A DNA stretch of 38,191 nt from Lyngbya aestuarii BL J (GTDB lineage: Bacteria > Cyanobacteriota > Cyanobacteriia > Cyanobacteriales > Microcoleaceae): contig NZ_AUZM01000056.1 in the NCBI RefSeq assembly GCF_000478195.2, positions 1 through 38,191 of the forward strand, given 5' to 3'. Made by a program: the position numbers and the translations under genes. Below, piece by piece: positions 17,840-25,853 of the stretch (positions are counted from its first letter, which is position 1; each line of letters starts with the position of its first letter). The notes under the pieces are model-generated. The model was not told where the DNA came from and made no database searches. It was given only the letters and a program-made list of their open reading frames with translations.

Positions 17840-18958
17840 ATGTCTAGTCTCGCCGGATCAAAAACTAACTATATTCTAGCAGTCGATGACCTGCCCGATA
17901 ACCTTTTTCTGCTGAAATTAGCCCTAGAACAAGAAGGACACAATGTTGTCTTAGTTGAAGACGGAAAAACCGCTTTAGAAAAGATCGAAGCCTCACCTCC
18001 CAATTTAGTGCTGCTGGATGTTATGATGCCTGAAATGGATGGCTATGAGGTGACAAAGCGAATTCGGAGTAATCCTAAATATCCTTATATTCCGATTCTA
18101 CTGATTACCGCCCATGAACAATCTAGCGTCGTTGAAGGTTTAGATGCTGGGGCGGATGATTTTATTCGTAAACCCGTTCAAATTGATGAACTCCAAGCCC
18201 GAGTGCGATCGCTATTACGCCTCAAACAAAGTATTGATCAACGGGAAAACTTTGTTCGCTGTTTGACTCACGATCTAAGAACTCCTTTAGTTGCAGCAGA
18301 TCGGGTATTAAATCTCATGCAGCAAGGAGTATTTGGAGAAATTAATTCCTCTATGGGTGAGGCAATTACTAGCATGATTGGTAGTAATAAAAACCTGCTT
18401 GATATGTTAAATACACTTCTGGCTGTTTACGCCTATGATATTGGACGAAAAACACTCAGTTTTATTCCATTTGATTTACACGCTCTCCTGAAAGAAATTA
18501 TCGCTGAATTAATGCCTTTAGTCGAGGATAAAAGTCTTAAAGTTAACTTAAATACACCGACTCAAGCGACCACAAAAGAACTGGTAGGAGATCGTCTAGA
18601 ACTGCGTCGAGTCTTGACAAATTTAATTGCCAATGCAATTAAGTTTACCGATGAAGGAATGGTCGAGGTTAATGTAAGCTTAATTCAGAAATCTAATTCT
18701 AATACCGCTTCAAATTGGATTAAAATAGAAATCAAAGACACGGGAATTGGTATCTCTTTAGAAGACCAAGCGACTTTATTTGAAGCTTTCCATCAAGGCA
18801 ATCATAAGCGATCAGGAAGTGGTTTAGGCTTGCACCTCTGTCGCCAAATTGTCCAAGCTCATGAAGGGACAATTACGGTTGAATCTCAATTGAATCAAGG
18901 AACAGTGTTTACCGTTTGTTTACCTTCTAATAACAAGAAAAAGGAATCGGATCGGTGA
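17840..18958 (+). CDS. Receiver-histidine kinase hybrid (second copy type)
   Basis: This 372-residue soluble protein has an N-terminal receiver (AVDDLPDN; phospho-acceptor Asp60 in LVLLDVMMPEMDG; RKPVQIDEL) joined by a short linker to a kinase core with His144 in CLTHDLRTPL, NLIANAIKFTD, DTGIGISLEDQ and SGLGLHLCRQI. It differs in linker and sequence from the preceding hybrid, so the two are not a recent duplication. The gap of 56 bases suggests co-transcription. The THDLRTPL box resembles that of cyanobacterial receiver-kinase proteins working downstream of other sensors. Target unknown. Confidence 0.92.
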   Translation: MSSLAGSKTNYILAVDDLPDNLFLLKLALEQEGHNVVLVEDGKTALEKIEASPPNLVLLDVMMPEMDGYEVTKRIRSNPKYPYIPILLITAHEQSSVVEGLDAGADDFIRKPVQIDELQARVRSLLRLKQSIDQRENFVRCLTHDLRTPLVAADRVLNLMQQGVFGEINSSMGEAITSMIGSNKNLLDMLNTLLAVYAYDIGRKTLSFIPFDLHALLKEIIAELMPLVEDKSLKVNLNTPTQATTKELVGDRLELRRVLTNLIANAIKFTDEGMVEVNVSLIQKSNSNTASNWIKIEIKDTGIGISLEDQATLFEAFHQGNHKRSGSGLGLHLCRQIVQAHEGTITVESQLNQGTVFTVCLPSNNKKKESDR

Positions 18959-19209
18959 TGAAGACTCCGGCAACATAGGCGTTTTAATGGCTTATTAACA
19001 TAGAGACAAGAATACTTTGTAAGGTAAGTTACAGTTGTTGAGAGAGAGGGAATGTTAGTCTAAAAATGGAGCAATTTAAAAGATCATTTTATCTTTAGAA
19101 TCTCCAAATATCTTTAGATTTATAGAGTTGTTAGGGTACAAGGCTTGCGACCTGTATAGGTGTTAGGCTCAGGCGCAAATTGCTTTAGAATTACGAAAGG
19201 TAAACCACC

Positions 19210-19584
19210 ATGAAGATTGCTCAAGGGATTTTCTGGGGTGTGGTGATGGGGGTCAACTTTTTCTCTCTTATACCGAGAGGAATCGCAGAAGAAGTTCAGC
19301 GACTTGATGCCTATCAGCAGCCCTCCGTGTCCGCATCAGATTTAGAGGGGAAAGGCTTAGATATGGGCATAAAACCCTCTAGTGCTAGTTTTCCCCAGGG
19401 GGGGCCATCACTCGATAAACCGTTTGCATACGAACCCGAATACTTGAATCAAGCGGTACCGACAGCGGAAGTTATGATTGATTCCAACTCACAAAATCAA
19501 CAGGGGATAACTCTACCCTTAACTCCCAGCTTCAATTCCCAAGGGGTTGGAGTTCGAGGAATACCAATTCCCATCGGAAATTAA
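19210..19584 (+). CDS. Hypothetical secreted peptide
   Basis: I do not recognise this 124-residue protein. It has a signal peptide (MKIAQGIFWGVVMGVNFFSLIPRGIA, cleavage near residue 26), then a low-complexity mature part rich in Ser, Pro, Gly and Gln with no cysteine. It ends in GVRGIPIPIGN. An AAAGGTAAACC tract precedes the ATG, which supports translation. Directly after the stop is a large hairpin element ending in T5. It could be a periplasmic or cell-wall-associated peptide; nothing in context tells its role. Confidence 0.6.
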   Translation: MKIAQGIFWGVVMGVNFFSLIPRGIAEEVQRLDAYQQPSVSASDLEGKGLDMGIKPSSASFPQGGPSLDKPFAYEPEYLNQAVPTAEVMIDSNSQNQQGITLPLTPSFNSQGVGVRGIPIPIGN

Positions 19585-19592
19585 AGCAGGTG

Positions 19593-19742
19593 TTGCCGGG
19601 ATTGAATATCAACTCAATCCCCCTTCAGCCTCAAAGGGTTCCGAATACTGGCAGGGCCGCTTCGTTCTAGCCCTAAAACTTGATTTGTGGAGGGGGGTGG
19701 ACTCACCATCACCCTTTCACCCCATCAACCCCGGCAATTTTT
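19593..19742 (+). other. Large nested hairpin element with T-tract
   Basis: TTGCCGGGATTGA (19593-19605) pairs with TCAACCCCGGCAA (19725-19737) with one mismatch, enclosing about 120 bases and followed by five T (19738-19742). Inside are AGGGC/GCCCT (19653-19657, 19670-19674) and GGTG/CACC (19696-19699, 19704-19707) hairpins and complementary C- and G-runs. It begins nine bases after the stop codon. It could be an elaborate terminator, a small RNA or a MITE-like repeat. Confidence 0.45.
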
Positions 19743-19988
19743 AACTTAGAATGAAACAGCCCTGCCCAATACTGGGGCTAAAGTGGCTTCAGTTTAATCC
19801 TAGCGTCACAACAGAAGACGCGATCGCATCTTCTTCTGTCAATCTCCAATCTTCATCACAGTAAATCCTTAAACGGGTGAGTTTTGAGGCAATTTCTGTG
19901 TCAATATAGAAAAACTGCCTGATTTAGTGCAGGTGATCAACCCCTGTGCAGTTCAGGTTGTTTGAGAGGAAATACTAGGTTAGAGTCT
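19743..19988. other. Intergenic region upstream of ftrV
   Basis: No gene is seen. It must carry the ftrV promoter. GAGGAAAT occurs 22 bases before the start, a little far for a ribosome-binding site. Confidence 0.4.
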
Positions 19989-20216
19989 ATGAAAGTTGGC
20001 GATCGCGTTCGCGTCAAAACATCAATTATTGTCTATATACATCCTGAACATCGCAATCAGCCATTTGACATTAAGGGCTTAGAGGGAGAAATTGCCTCTA
20101 TCATTGAAGATTGGAATGGTAGGCCAATCAGTCCCAATCTCCCGATTCAGGTCAAATTTGGCGATAAATTTAAAGTTCATTTGAAATCGGAGGAACTCGA
20201 AGTGATTTCAGAATAG
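19989..20216 (+). CDS. ftrV: Ferredoxin-thioredoxin reductase variable chain
   Basis: This is the small (variable, alpha) subunit of ferredoxin:thioredoxin reductase, 75 residues, with the SH3-like barrel of the family: MKVGDRVRVK, YIHPEHRNQPFDIKGLEGEI, and VHLKSEELEVI at the end. It shields the catalytic 4Fe-4S subunit (FtrC, not in this window) in the light-driven reduction of thioredoxin. I use the internal ATG at 19989 because it gives the canonical N-terminus; nine extra upstream codons have no family counterpart. Confidence 0.93.
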   Translation: MKVGDRVRVKTSIIVYIHPEHRNQPFDIKGLEGEIASIIEDWNGRPISPNLPIQVKFGDKFKVHLKSEELEVISE

Positions 20217-20313
20217 ACACCAATCAACAGGTGAAAGGGAAAACAACCGACTCAGAAACCGGGGGACATTAAACTAACACAAATCGCCAAGCGTGGATCA
20301 CTATCCCGCGTCT

Positions 20314-20547
20314 CTAGTTCGTCCCTCGTCCCCGCAAAAACCAACTAAAGAGATTAATATCACCTCGCATTTTTTGGAGTTCTTGTTGATGGCGTTCTGC
20401 GGTTTCAGCGTACCATTGACAATGTTGTTCAAAGTCCTCGCGATATTGAACCTCTTGATAAAATTCGTGAGTAACTTGATAAGCTTGTAAAATCTCAATT
20501 TCTGATTGTTGAATATCTGTAAAACCTTGCTCCCACTGAAAGTCCAT
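20314..20547 (-). CDS. Small hypothetical protein, cyanobacteria-type
   Basis: This 77-residue, glutamine/glutamate-rich helical protein (WEQGFTDIQQSEIEILQAYQVTHEFYQEVQYREDFEQHCQWY...) ends in INLFSWFLRGRGTN. It has no signal peptide. An AGGAGAGG lies 11 bases before the ATG. The reading frame has natural composition, and similar short proteins seem to exist in cyanobacteria, but I know no name or function. It stands 81 bases downstream of the leftward DUF218 gene and may be co-transcribed with it. Confidence 0.65.
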   Translation of the reverse strand: MDFQWEQGFTDIQQSEIEILQAYQVTHEFYQEVQYREDFEQHCQWYAETAERHQQELQKMRGDINLFSWFLRGRGTN

Positions 20548-20628
20548 TACAGATCAAACCTCTCCTGCTAATTTCTTACTTAATTTAACATATTTAATCT
20601 CAATTCCTCCGTTTGCCAAAGTTCCTGA

Positions 20629-21420
20629 CTACAACCATCCTCGTAACCGATAAACGACCATTCCGATATATTCTTTTAAGGCTTGGGTAAATTGTTGTAA
20701 AGATTGAGTATCGGGTATCAGGTTTAAAATCGTTCCTTGTATCGTTGTAGAAGGCTGAATATCCTGCTGAGAAACTAAAAAATCAGTCGGTGCCGGAATC
20801 ACCTCAATACCTTGACGCTGAAAAACTAAAAGCGATCGGGGCATATGCAGGGCAGATGTGACCAATAATACCTTTCCTGTTAAATTATTTTCTGCTAAAA
20901 TTTGACGAACATTAACTGCATTTTGATAGGTATTCAATGAATCTGGATCTTGCAAAATAGCTGACTCCCGAACCCCCATTTCTACAGCAATTTCTTTCAT
21001 ATCGGCTGACTCTGGAGGTTCTTTTCCATCCCATTGAATGCGACCTCCACTTAAAATTAACCAAGGGGCTTTATCCTGTTTATATAGTAACGCTCCATAC
21101 AAAATGCGATCGCCCGCTTCACCCACATCTACCCAAGGACGAGGCGGAGTTGGGGCTTTAGTTCCTCCACCCAAGACCACAATTGCTGTTGCTTTTGGCA
21201 GTTCACCGTTGGGGATATTTTGCCATTCTAGACTTCGCACTAAACCTTGAGAAACCCCACTATTACTACTGGTCAGCAGAACTAATAATCCTAAAGCGAT
21301 CGCACCTGCGGCCCAACGAGGCTGTTTCCAGAGTAAGATCAAAGCGGCAATCATCAGCAAAGAAGTCAATCCTAAAGGATAAATAAATAAAGGCAGAAGT
21401 TTCGATAAAAATAAAAACAT
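20629..21420 (-). CDS. YdcF/ElyC-like DUF218 membrane protein
   Basis: This 263-residue protein has two N-terminal membrane helices (about 1-55) and then a DUF218 domain: AIVVLGGG at the first strand, RILYGALLYKQ, ILSGGRIQWDG, the conserved acidic E-S-A-D segment, NTYQNAVNVRQIL, and LLVTSALHMPRSLLVFQRQG. The family includes ElyC and SanA, linked in enterobacteria to envelope integrity and peptidoglycan precursor handling. I chose ATG 21420 because GAGG precedes it and it puts the membrane helix directly at the N-terminus. Function in cyanobacteria is not established. Confidence 0.88.
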   Translation of the reverse strand: MFLFLSKLLPLFIYPLGLTSLLMIAALILLWKQPRWAAGAIALGLLVLLTSSNSGVSQGLVRSLEWQNIPNGELPKATAIVVLGGGTKAPTPPRPWVDVGEAGDRILYGALLYKQDKAPWLILSGGRIQWDGKEPPESADMKEIAVEMGVRESAILQDPDSLNTYQNAVNVRQILAENNLTGKVLLVTSALHMPRSLLVFQRQGIEVIPAPTDFLVSQQDIQPSTTIQGTILNLIPDTQSLQQFTQALKEYIGMVVYRLRGWL

Positions 21421-21629
21421 TGTATTTGCCTCGAAGTTCCGAGTCAAAGGAATAATAAACTTAAAGTAAATTTTATCTTTAACAAAAATTACAGTATTTT
21501 AGAACCCGAATAACAGGCTGATGTTGATTCAACTCAATAATAGGTTTGTTAGAACTTAATCACCCTAAATTTGACAAAGCCTTCACTAAATCGACATAAT
21601 AAAAGTTATGCTTGTCTACGGAGTCATCA

Positions 21630-21998
21630 ATGGATAATCTCGAATCTGATTCTTTGCCAACTGAGGTAATTTTAACTCATCCTCGACGGTCTTTGGGAAG
21701 TATTTGCTTTGATTGGACACCTCAACCGGGTCATTATCTTGATCTTCAAGGTCAAACTTATGCCGTCTTAGAACGTCGTCACCGCTATCAGTTAAAATCG
21801 GGTCGTTATCGACTGTATCAAATCTCACTTTATGTACAATCGGCTGAACGTCCTCAAGAAAGAAGCCTCGTGGATGGACGTTGGGTACTCGGTGATGCAA
21901 CTTGTCGTTTTAATGCCCATTCAGAATTAGTTCGTTGTGCGGTTAATCCTGACGGGCCTTGTAGTCAATGCCGTTCTTTTGAACCGAATAATACTTAG
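21630..21998 (+). CDS. DUF6464 family protein
   Basis: This 122-residue protein follows the cyanobacterial DUF6464 pattern: PGHYLDLQGQTYAVLERRHRYQLKSGRYRLYQISLYVQ in the middle and a C-terminal cysteine cluster (CAVNPDGPCSQCRSFEP) that could bind a metal. The start is ATG 21630 with GGAG eight bases upstream. It is a single gene between two leftward transcription units. Function is unknown; the Cys pattern is seen, the metal is inference. Confidence 0.8.
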   Translation: MDNLESDSLPTEVILTHPRRSLGSICFDWTPQPGHYLDLQGQTYAVLERRHRYQLKSGRYRLYQISLYVQSAERPQERSLVDGRWVLGDATCRFNAHSELVRCAVNPDGPCSQCRSFEPNNT

Positions 21999-22039
21999 CA
22001 ATCTGATTGAAAAAATCGACTGAGGAAGTCTCTTAGAAG

Positions 22040-24004
22040 CTAACTTAAAACATTCAGATCAGCTTGATAATCTTCGGCTGAAACGACTCGCCATTGGGTA
22101 TCTCCCTGCAACTCTAAAACCTGGTGATGATACTTTAATAAACTCAATCGATGTCCTACACTCACGTAGGTTGTTTTAGTCTCTTGTAGCTTTTGATAAA
22201 GGCGTTCTTCGTTCTTGAGATCTAACGCACTGGTGGCTTCATCAAGAATCGCATAACTGGGTTGACTGAGTAATAAACGTGCAAATGCTAAACGCTGTTG
22301 TTCTCCTAAAGACAGAACATTTGCCCAATCCAATTCAACATCAAATCCACTCACTTGTTTGGGGATATAACCCAAATTGACCAGTTCTAAAACTTCATAT
22401 AATTTCTGGTCATCTACCCCTTGTTCAGTATAGGGATATAATAGTTGTTCGCGTAGTGTTCCTAAAATCATATAGGGTTTTTGCGGTAAAAACAGCATTT
22501 CCTGTAAATCTGGACGCACTAACTGTCCGGTTCCTGAACGCCATAATCCCGCAATTGCCCGTAATAACGAACTTTTACCTGCACCACTATTTCCCATAAT
22601 TAATAATCCTTGACCCTGTTCCAAGGTTAAAGATAAATCAGTGACTAGGGTTTTTTGATAGTTGGGAGTATTGAGGGTAATATGTTCGAGTGCCAGAGGA
22701 GAATCTATCGTTAAATCAATGCGGGGTTCTCCAGGGCTAGGAGTTGTATTATCAGGTTCTAAAGCTTCTGAAAACGTAGCCAAACGGTTAATACCTGCGG
22801 CAAACGCACTCAGCGCTTCAATCTGACTAACAACGACTGAAAATGCTGATAAAACTTGACTAAAAGCAAAGTTTGCTTGGGTAATATCTCCAAATCGAAT
22901 CTCACCCGAAAAATAAAGCGGTGCCATAATCAACGACGGTAAGATAATCACAATATAGCGATAACCCGTTGTAAAGTAATCGACATTTCGTTGCCAGCCT
23001 ATTAACAGGTTAAAGTTATGAAATGCCCTCATAAATCGTTCTTTGATTTGAATACTTTCTTGTTCTTCTCCTTGATAAAATGCAATAGATTCGGCATTGT
23101 CACGAACATGAATTAATCCGTAGCGAAAATCAGCTTCTCGTCGGAGTTGATTAAAGTTGAGTGGAATTAACCGTCGTCCAATTAAAACGGTAATTACTGT
23201 ACCAAAAACAGCATAAAAGAGCAAAAACACAGAGAGATTTTTAGAAATAGTCCAGAGAATTCCACTAAATGAAATGATATCAATAATCGAATTGAGCAGA
23301 ATGAGTAAAAAGACTAAGCTTGTTCGAGTAAAGGATTTTATATCTTCGGAAATTCGTTGATCGGGGTTGTCTATTTGTCGCTGAGATTCAATTTGATAAT
23401 AAGCGCGATTCTCAAAGTAGTTATTAAGAAATTTATCGGTTAACCATCTTCTCCAAAAGTTGGCTAAACGATCGCGAGTGTAGCCGTAGAGGGCAACAAT
23501 TGGAATCCCGACAATAAAAACACCTGCATACACAAATAAAAATCGCCAAAATTCTGATTCATTTTTCTCGGAAAGAGCGGTTGTAAAGAAGTTGGAAACA
23601 TAGCTGATAATTACATTTAAACCACTCACCGATACTGATAAAAACAAAAGAATCGCTAAAAAAGCCCAAGGTTGCCAACGAGATTGTAAGTTCTCCTTAT
23701 AATTAAATGCAGCGATTAAAGGGAGAATTAGCATTAAGCCAAATACCACAATCCACGGAGACTCAATTAAACCTGTTATAGTTTCATATAATCCTGGGGC
23801 AATGCTATTAAAAAACTCAGGAAAGAGATACTGACTTCCTAAAGTAACTCCAGCGACAAGTACAAAAACAACAGCAAATAGGAAAACAAGTAGCAATAGT
23901 AACAATCCGAGAAACACTTTGCTGCTTCCCGGTTCCAGGGGGTAAAAAAAGGGTTGGGCGATCACTAAAAATCGTTTCCACAACTGATTGTCAAATCGGT
24001 TCAT
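22040..24004 (-). CDS. ABC transporter, fused permease-ATPase (SbmA/BacA-YddA type)
   Basis: This 654-residue half-transporter has an ABC_membrane_2-type transmembrane domain (about 25-400) and a C-terminal nucleotide-binding domain. Visible are Walker A GNSGAGKSS (471-479), signature LSLGEQQR (about 563-570) and Walker B AILDEATSALD. The EFWRFLFVYAGVFIV, WRRWLTDKFLNNYFENRAYYQI and DNPDQRISEDI segments are typical of the YddA/ABCD family, whose members handle peptides, vitamin B12 or acyl-CoA. The substrate cannot be told from sequence. It works as a homodimer in the inner membrane. It is a single gene. Confidence 0.93.
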   Translation of the reverse strand: MNRFDNQLWKRFLVIAQPFFYPLEPGSSKVFLGLLLLLLVFLFAVVFVLVAGVTLGSQYLFPEFFNSIAPGLYETITGLIESPWIVVFGLMLILPLIAAFNYKENLQSRWQPWAFLAILLFLSVSVSGLNVIISYVSNFFTTALSEKNESEFWRFLFVYAGVFIVGIPIVALYGYTRDRLANFWRRWLTDKFLNNYFENRAYYQIESQRQIDNPDQRISEDIKSFTRTSLVFLLILLNSIIDIISFSGILWTISKNLSVFLLFYAVFGTVITVLIGRRLIPLNFNQLRREADFRYGLIHVRDNAESIAFYQGEEQESIQIKERFMRAFHNFNLLIGWQRNVDYFTTGYRYIVIILPSLIMAPLYFSGEIRFGDITQANFAFSQVLSAFSVVVSQIEALSAFAAGINRLATFSEALEPDNTTPSPGEPRIDLTIDSPLALEHITLNTPNYQKTLVTDLSLTLEQGQGLLIMGNSGAGKSSLLRAIAGLWRSGTGQLVRPDLQEMLFLPQKPYMILGTLREQLLYPYTEQGVDDQKLYEVLELVNLGYIPKQVSGFDVELDWANVLSLGEQQRLAFARLLLSQPSYAILDEATSALDLKNEERLYQKLQETKTTYVSVGHRLSLLKYHHQVLELQGDTQWRVVSAEDYQADLNVLS

Positions 24005-24094
24005 TTGCTGTGTGTGTTGAAGTCTCTACAGAGTTTGGAGTATACAAATTTCTAGTCTGATAGTAGGTGATGACAAATCCACTTGTCAAATATG

Positions 24095-24970
24095 TTACAC
24101 AGGCTCCGGATAAGATGAGGGGGAAAGCACCGCAAGGGTAATCAGCTTCATTAGTCCATACAAAACACTCAAAACTACAAATGTTACAGACATCACGAGT
24201 AAAGGACGGTGATTGAGGAGGTGATCAACCAAACTCCGCATTAAAACGTCTGGACTCGTAATGATATCCCAACTATTGAATCGCTGAAACCGTCCGAGAT
24301 AAATTCCGACTGCACAAAGGGCGTGTATTGTCAACTCCGCCATCCAACGATTTTGTTTCCAGCCTTGCTGATCCAAGTAGCGATCCAGGTAAATCAGAGA
24401 AAGCACATAGGCTTCAAACCCAATAAACATAAATACCAGATATTGTGGAATCAAAGCCAACGAAATGATCCAGACTGAATACCCTTGACGAATTTGATCA
24501 ATTAGATGAATCACATCTGTGAGAACATAAGGAGCATTAGGCAAAAATAAGATAAACACCAAAATACCTAACCACCATCGCAATGACAGATGCTGAGGTT
24601 GATGCTGTTGTTGATGCTGCCAGATATCTACTCCCATCAAAGTCAGTGTGATCACTAAGGCGATCAACAGATAGCGACTATCTAGGGTTTGGATCAAACG
24701 GTGAAACTGTCGCCCAACTCGATAGGCATGGGGGAGAAAACTTAAGCCCAAAAGTAACCCAATACACCAAATTAAAATCGGCGATTGGCTTCGCCAGTGC
24801 GCTCCGCGCAATCGCATTTTAGACGGTTTAGAGATCACGGATGGACAAAACAACCAGACGCTTAAAGCCAGAGGTATTAACGCTAGAAATAAATTCCACG
24901 ACATCCAACCGATATTCGCGAAAATTGCTTCCCAAGCTGAGGTCATCCAACTAATAAGTATATTGATCAT
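24095..24970 (-). CDS. DUF1361 membrane protein
   Basis: This multi-pass membrane protein (291 residues) has the DUF1361 hallmark LGILVFILFLPNAPYVLTDVIHL, a following WIISLALIPQYLVFMFIGFEAYVLSL, and GRFQRFNSWDIITSPDVLM. I placed the start at ATG 24970; translation from 25045 would add a cysteine/histidine-rich stretch with no family counterpart. Neither has a good ribosome-binding site. Residues near 50-62 (RLRGAHWRSQSP) are encoded by a 35-base palindromic repeat and look like an in-frame insertion in a cytoplasmic loop. Function of the family is unknown. Confidence 0.82.
   Translation of the reverse strand: MINILISWMTSAWEAIFANIGWMSWNLFLALIPLALSVWLFCPSVISKPSKMRLRGAHWRSQSPILIWCIGLLLGLSFLPHAYRVGRQFHRLIQTLDSRYLLIALVITLTLMGVDIWQHQQQHQPQHLSLRWWLGILVFILFLPNAPYVLTDVIHLIDQIRQGYSVWIISLALIPQYLVFMFIGFEAYVLSLIYLDRYLDQQGWKQNRWMAELTIHALCAVGIYLGRFQRFNSWDIITSPDVLMRSLVDHLLNHRPLLVMSVTFVVLSVLYGLMKLITLAVLSPSSYPEPV
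24781..24815. repeat. REP-like palindromic element inside the DUF1361 gene
   Basis: Outer arms GCGATTG (24781-24787) and CAATCGC (24809-24815) enclose two perfect hairpins: GGC-TTC-GCC (24787-24795) and TGCGC-TCC-GCGCA (24798-24810). It is GC-rich against its surroundings and is read through in frame. Confidence 0.65.
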
Positions 24971-25326
24971 TTGATGGGTTGAGTAGAAGAAAATGTGATG
25001 AAAAGTGATTTTGGGGAAATTGGGATGAGGACAACAGCAACTCAAGTTCCAATGTAGCTTAGGATTTTACGACTGACATCTGAACCTAATCTGTAGCATC
25101 GTTGCTGAAGCATCTCTCATTTTCAAGATCCGCCGTTGAATTCAATGGATATCTTCAGTCAATCCGACGCTGTTTCCGGCGAGTCAATATTTCATTGCGA
25201 TAAAATTATAATGAGTCTTCATCTTTGACAGCCTGTCTTTTGACAGATTGATCAGATTTATGAGAATAGAAGAATACGATTCAATCATGATTGATGCTGT
25301 TTATCTCTCTCAACAGGAGAACTCCA
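24971..25326. other. Divergent intergenic region between DUF1361 gene and petJ
   Basis: No gene is seen. It should hold both promoters. Near its right side are two TTGACA words (25225-25230 and 25240-25245), described under the petJ regulatory feature. Confidence 0.45.
25225..25246 (+). promoter_or_regulatory. Candidate petJ promoter/operator
   Basis: GACAG-C-CTGTC (25227-25237) is a perfect 5-base inverted repeat overlapping a consensus TTGACA -35 box, with a second TTGACAG copy at 25240-25246. ACA-N3-TGT symmetry resembles sites of BlaI/CopY-type repressors, the family that controls petJ by copper in Synechocystis (PetR). No convincing -10 box was found, so the promoter call is tentative. 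Confidence 0.3.
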
Positions 25327-25674
25327 TTGAAAAAATTATTTGCTTTCTTTCTAGTCGCCTTTGCAGTTTTGGGCTTAGTGATTCAATCTCCCGCTTTAGC
25401 AGATGGAGATCCCGCCAGTGGCGGCCAAGTCTTTGCAGCCAATTGTAACGCCTGTCACATGGGAGGAAAGAATGTTATCATGTCAAATAAAACCCTCAGC
25501 AAAGCCGACTTAGCAAAATATCTAAAAGGCTTTAGTGAGGATGCTCAAACCGCGATCGCTTACCAAGTCACCAACGGTAAAAACGCGATGCCTGCTTTTA
25601 AAGGACGTTTAAGCCCTAAACAGATCGAAGATGTGTCGGCTTATGTGGCTTCAAAAGCTGAAAAGGGCTGGTAA
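25327..25674 (+). CDS. petJ: Cytochrome c6
   Basis: This soluble lumenal c-type cytochrome carries electrons from cytochrome b6f to photosystem I, replacing plastocyanin under low copper. It has a signal peptide (KKLFAFFLVAFAVLGLVIQSPALA, cleavage near residue 25), the haem motif CNACH (Cys40, Cys43, His44) and axial Met88 in NAMPAF. The mature protein is about 90 residues, as usual. I use a TTG start at 25327 because AGGAG lies seven bases before it and the signal peptide begins at MKK; an ATG 12 codons upstream would add an atypical leader. Confidence 0.93.
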   Translation: MKKLFAFFLVAFAVLGLVIQSPALADGDPASGGQVFAANCNACHMGGKNVIMSNKTLSKADLAKYLKGFSEDAQTAIAYQVTNGKNAMPAFKGRLSPKQIEDVSAYVASKAEKGW

Positions 25675-25691
25675 TTTCTTCTTGATTCAAT

Positions 25692-25742
25692 CCCGACTGT
25701 GATCAGTGTGACGGTTCTCATTCTCGGGTTTTGTCACAATCA
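25692..25742 (+). terminator. Possible terminator of petJ
   Basis: CCCGA (25692-25696) can pair with TCGGG (25734-25738), followed by TTTT. The loop is long (37 bases) and can fold further. The position, 18 bases past the stop, fits. Confidence 0.35.
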
Positions 25743-25853
25743 ACTCAATCTTTAACTCGGGGTGGAACTCTTAAGCCAAAAAATAGAGTCAGAAACCGAC
25801 TTTGATTGCCTTAAGCGTTGCGCCTCTAGTTGTTGCTTTTTCTAATCACTGAT

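Noticed and set aside
19547-19744. 65-codon frame over the hairpin element
   Set aside because: It overlaps the secreted-peptide gene and encodes the two arms of the large hairpin; explained by RNA/DNA structure.
20293-20490. Rightward frame opposite the small hypothetical gene
   Set aside because: Shadow of the leftward gene at 20314-20547, which has a good ribosome-binding site and natural composition.
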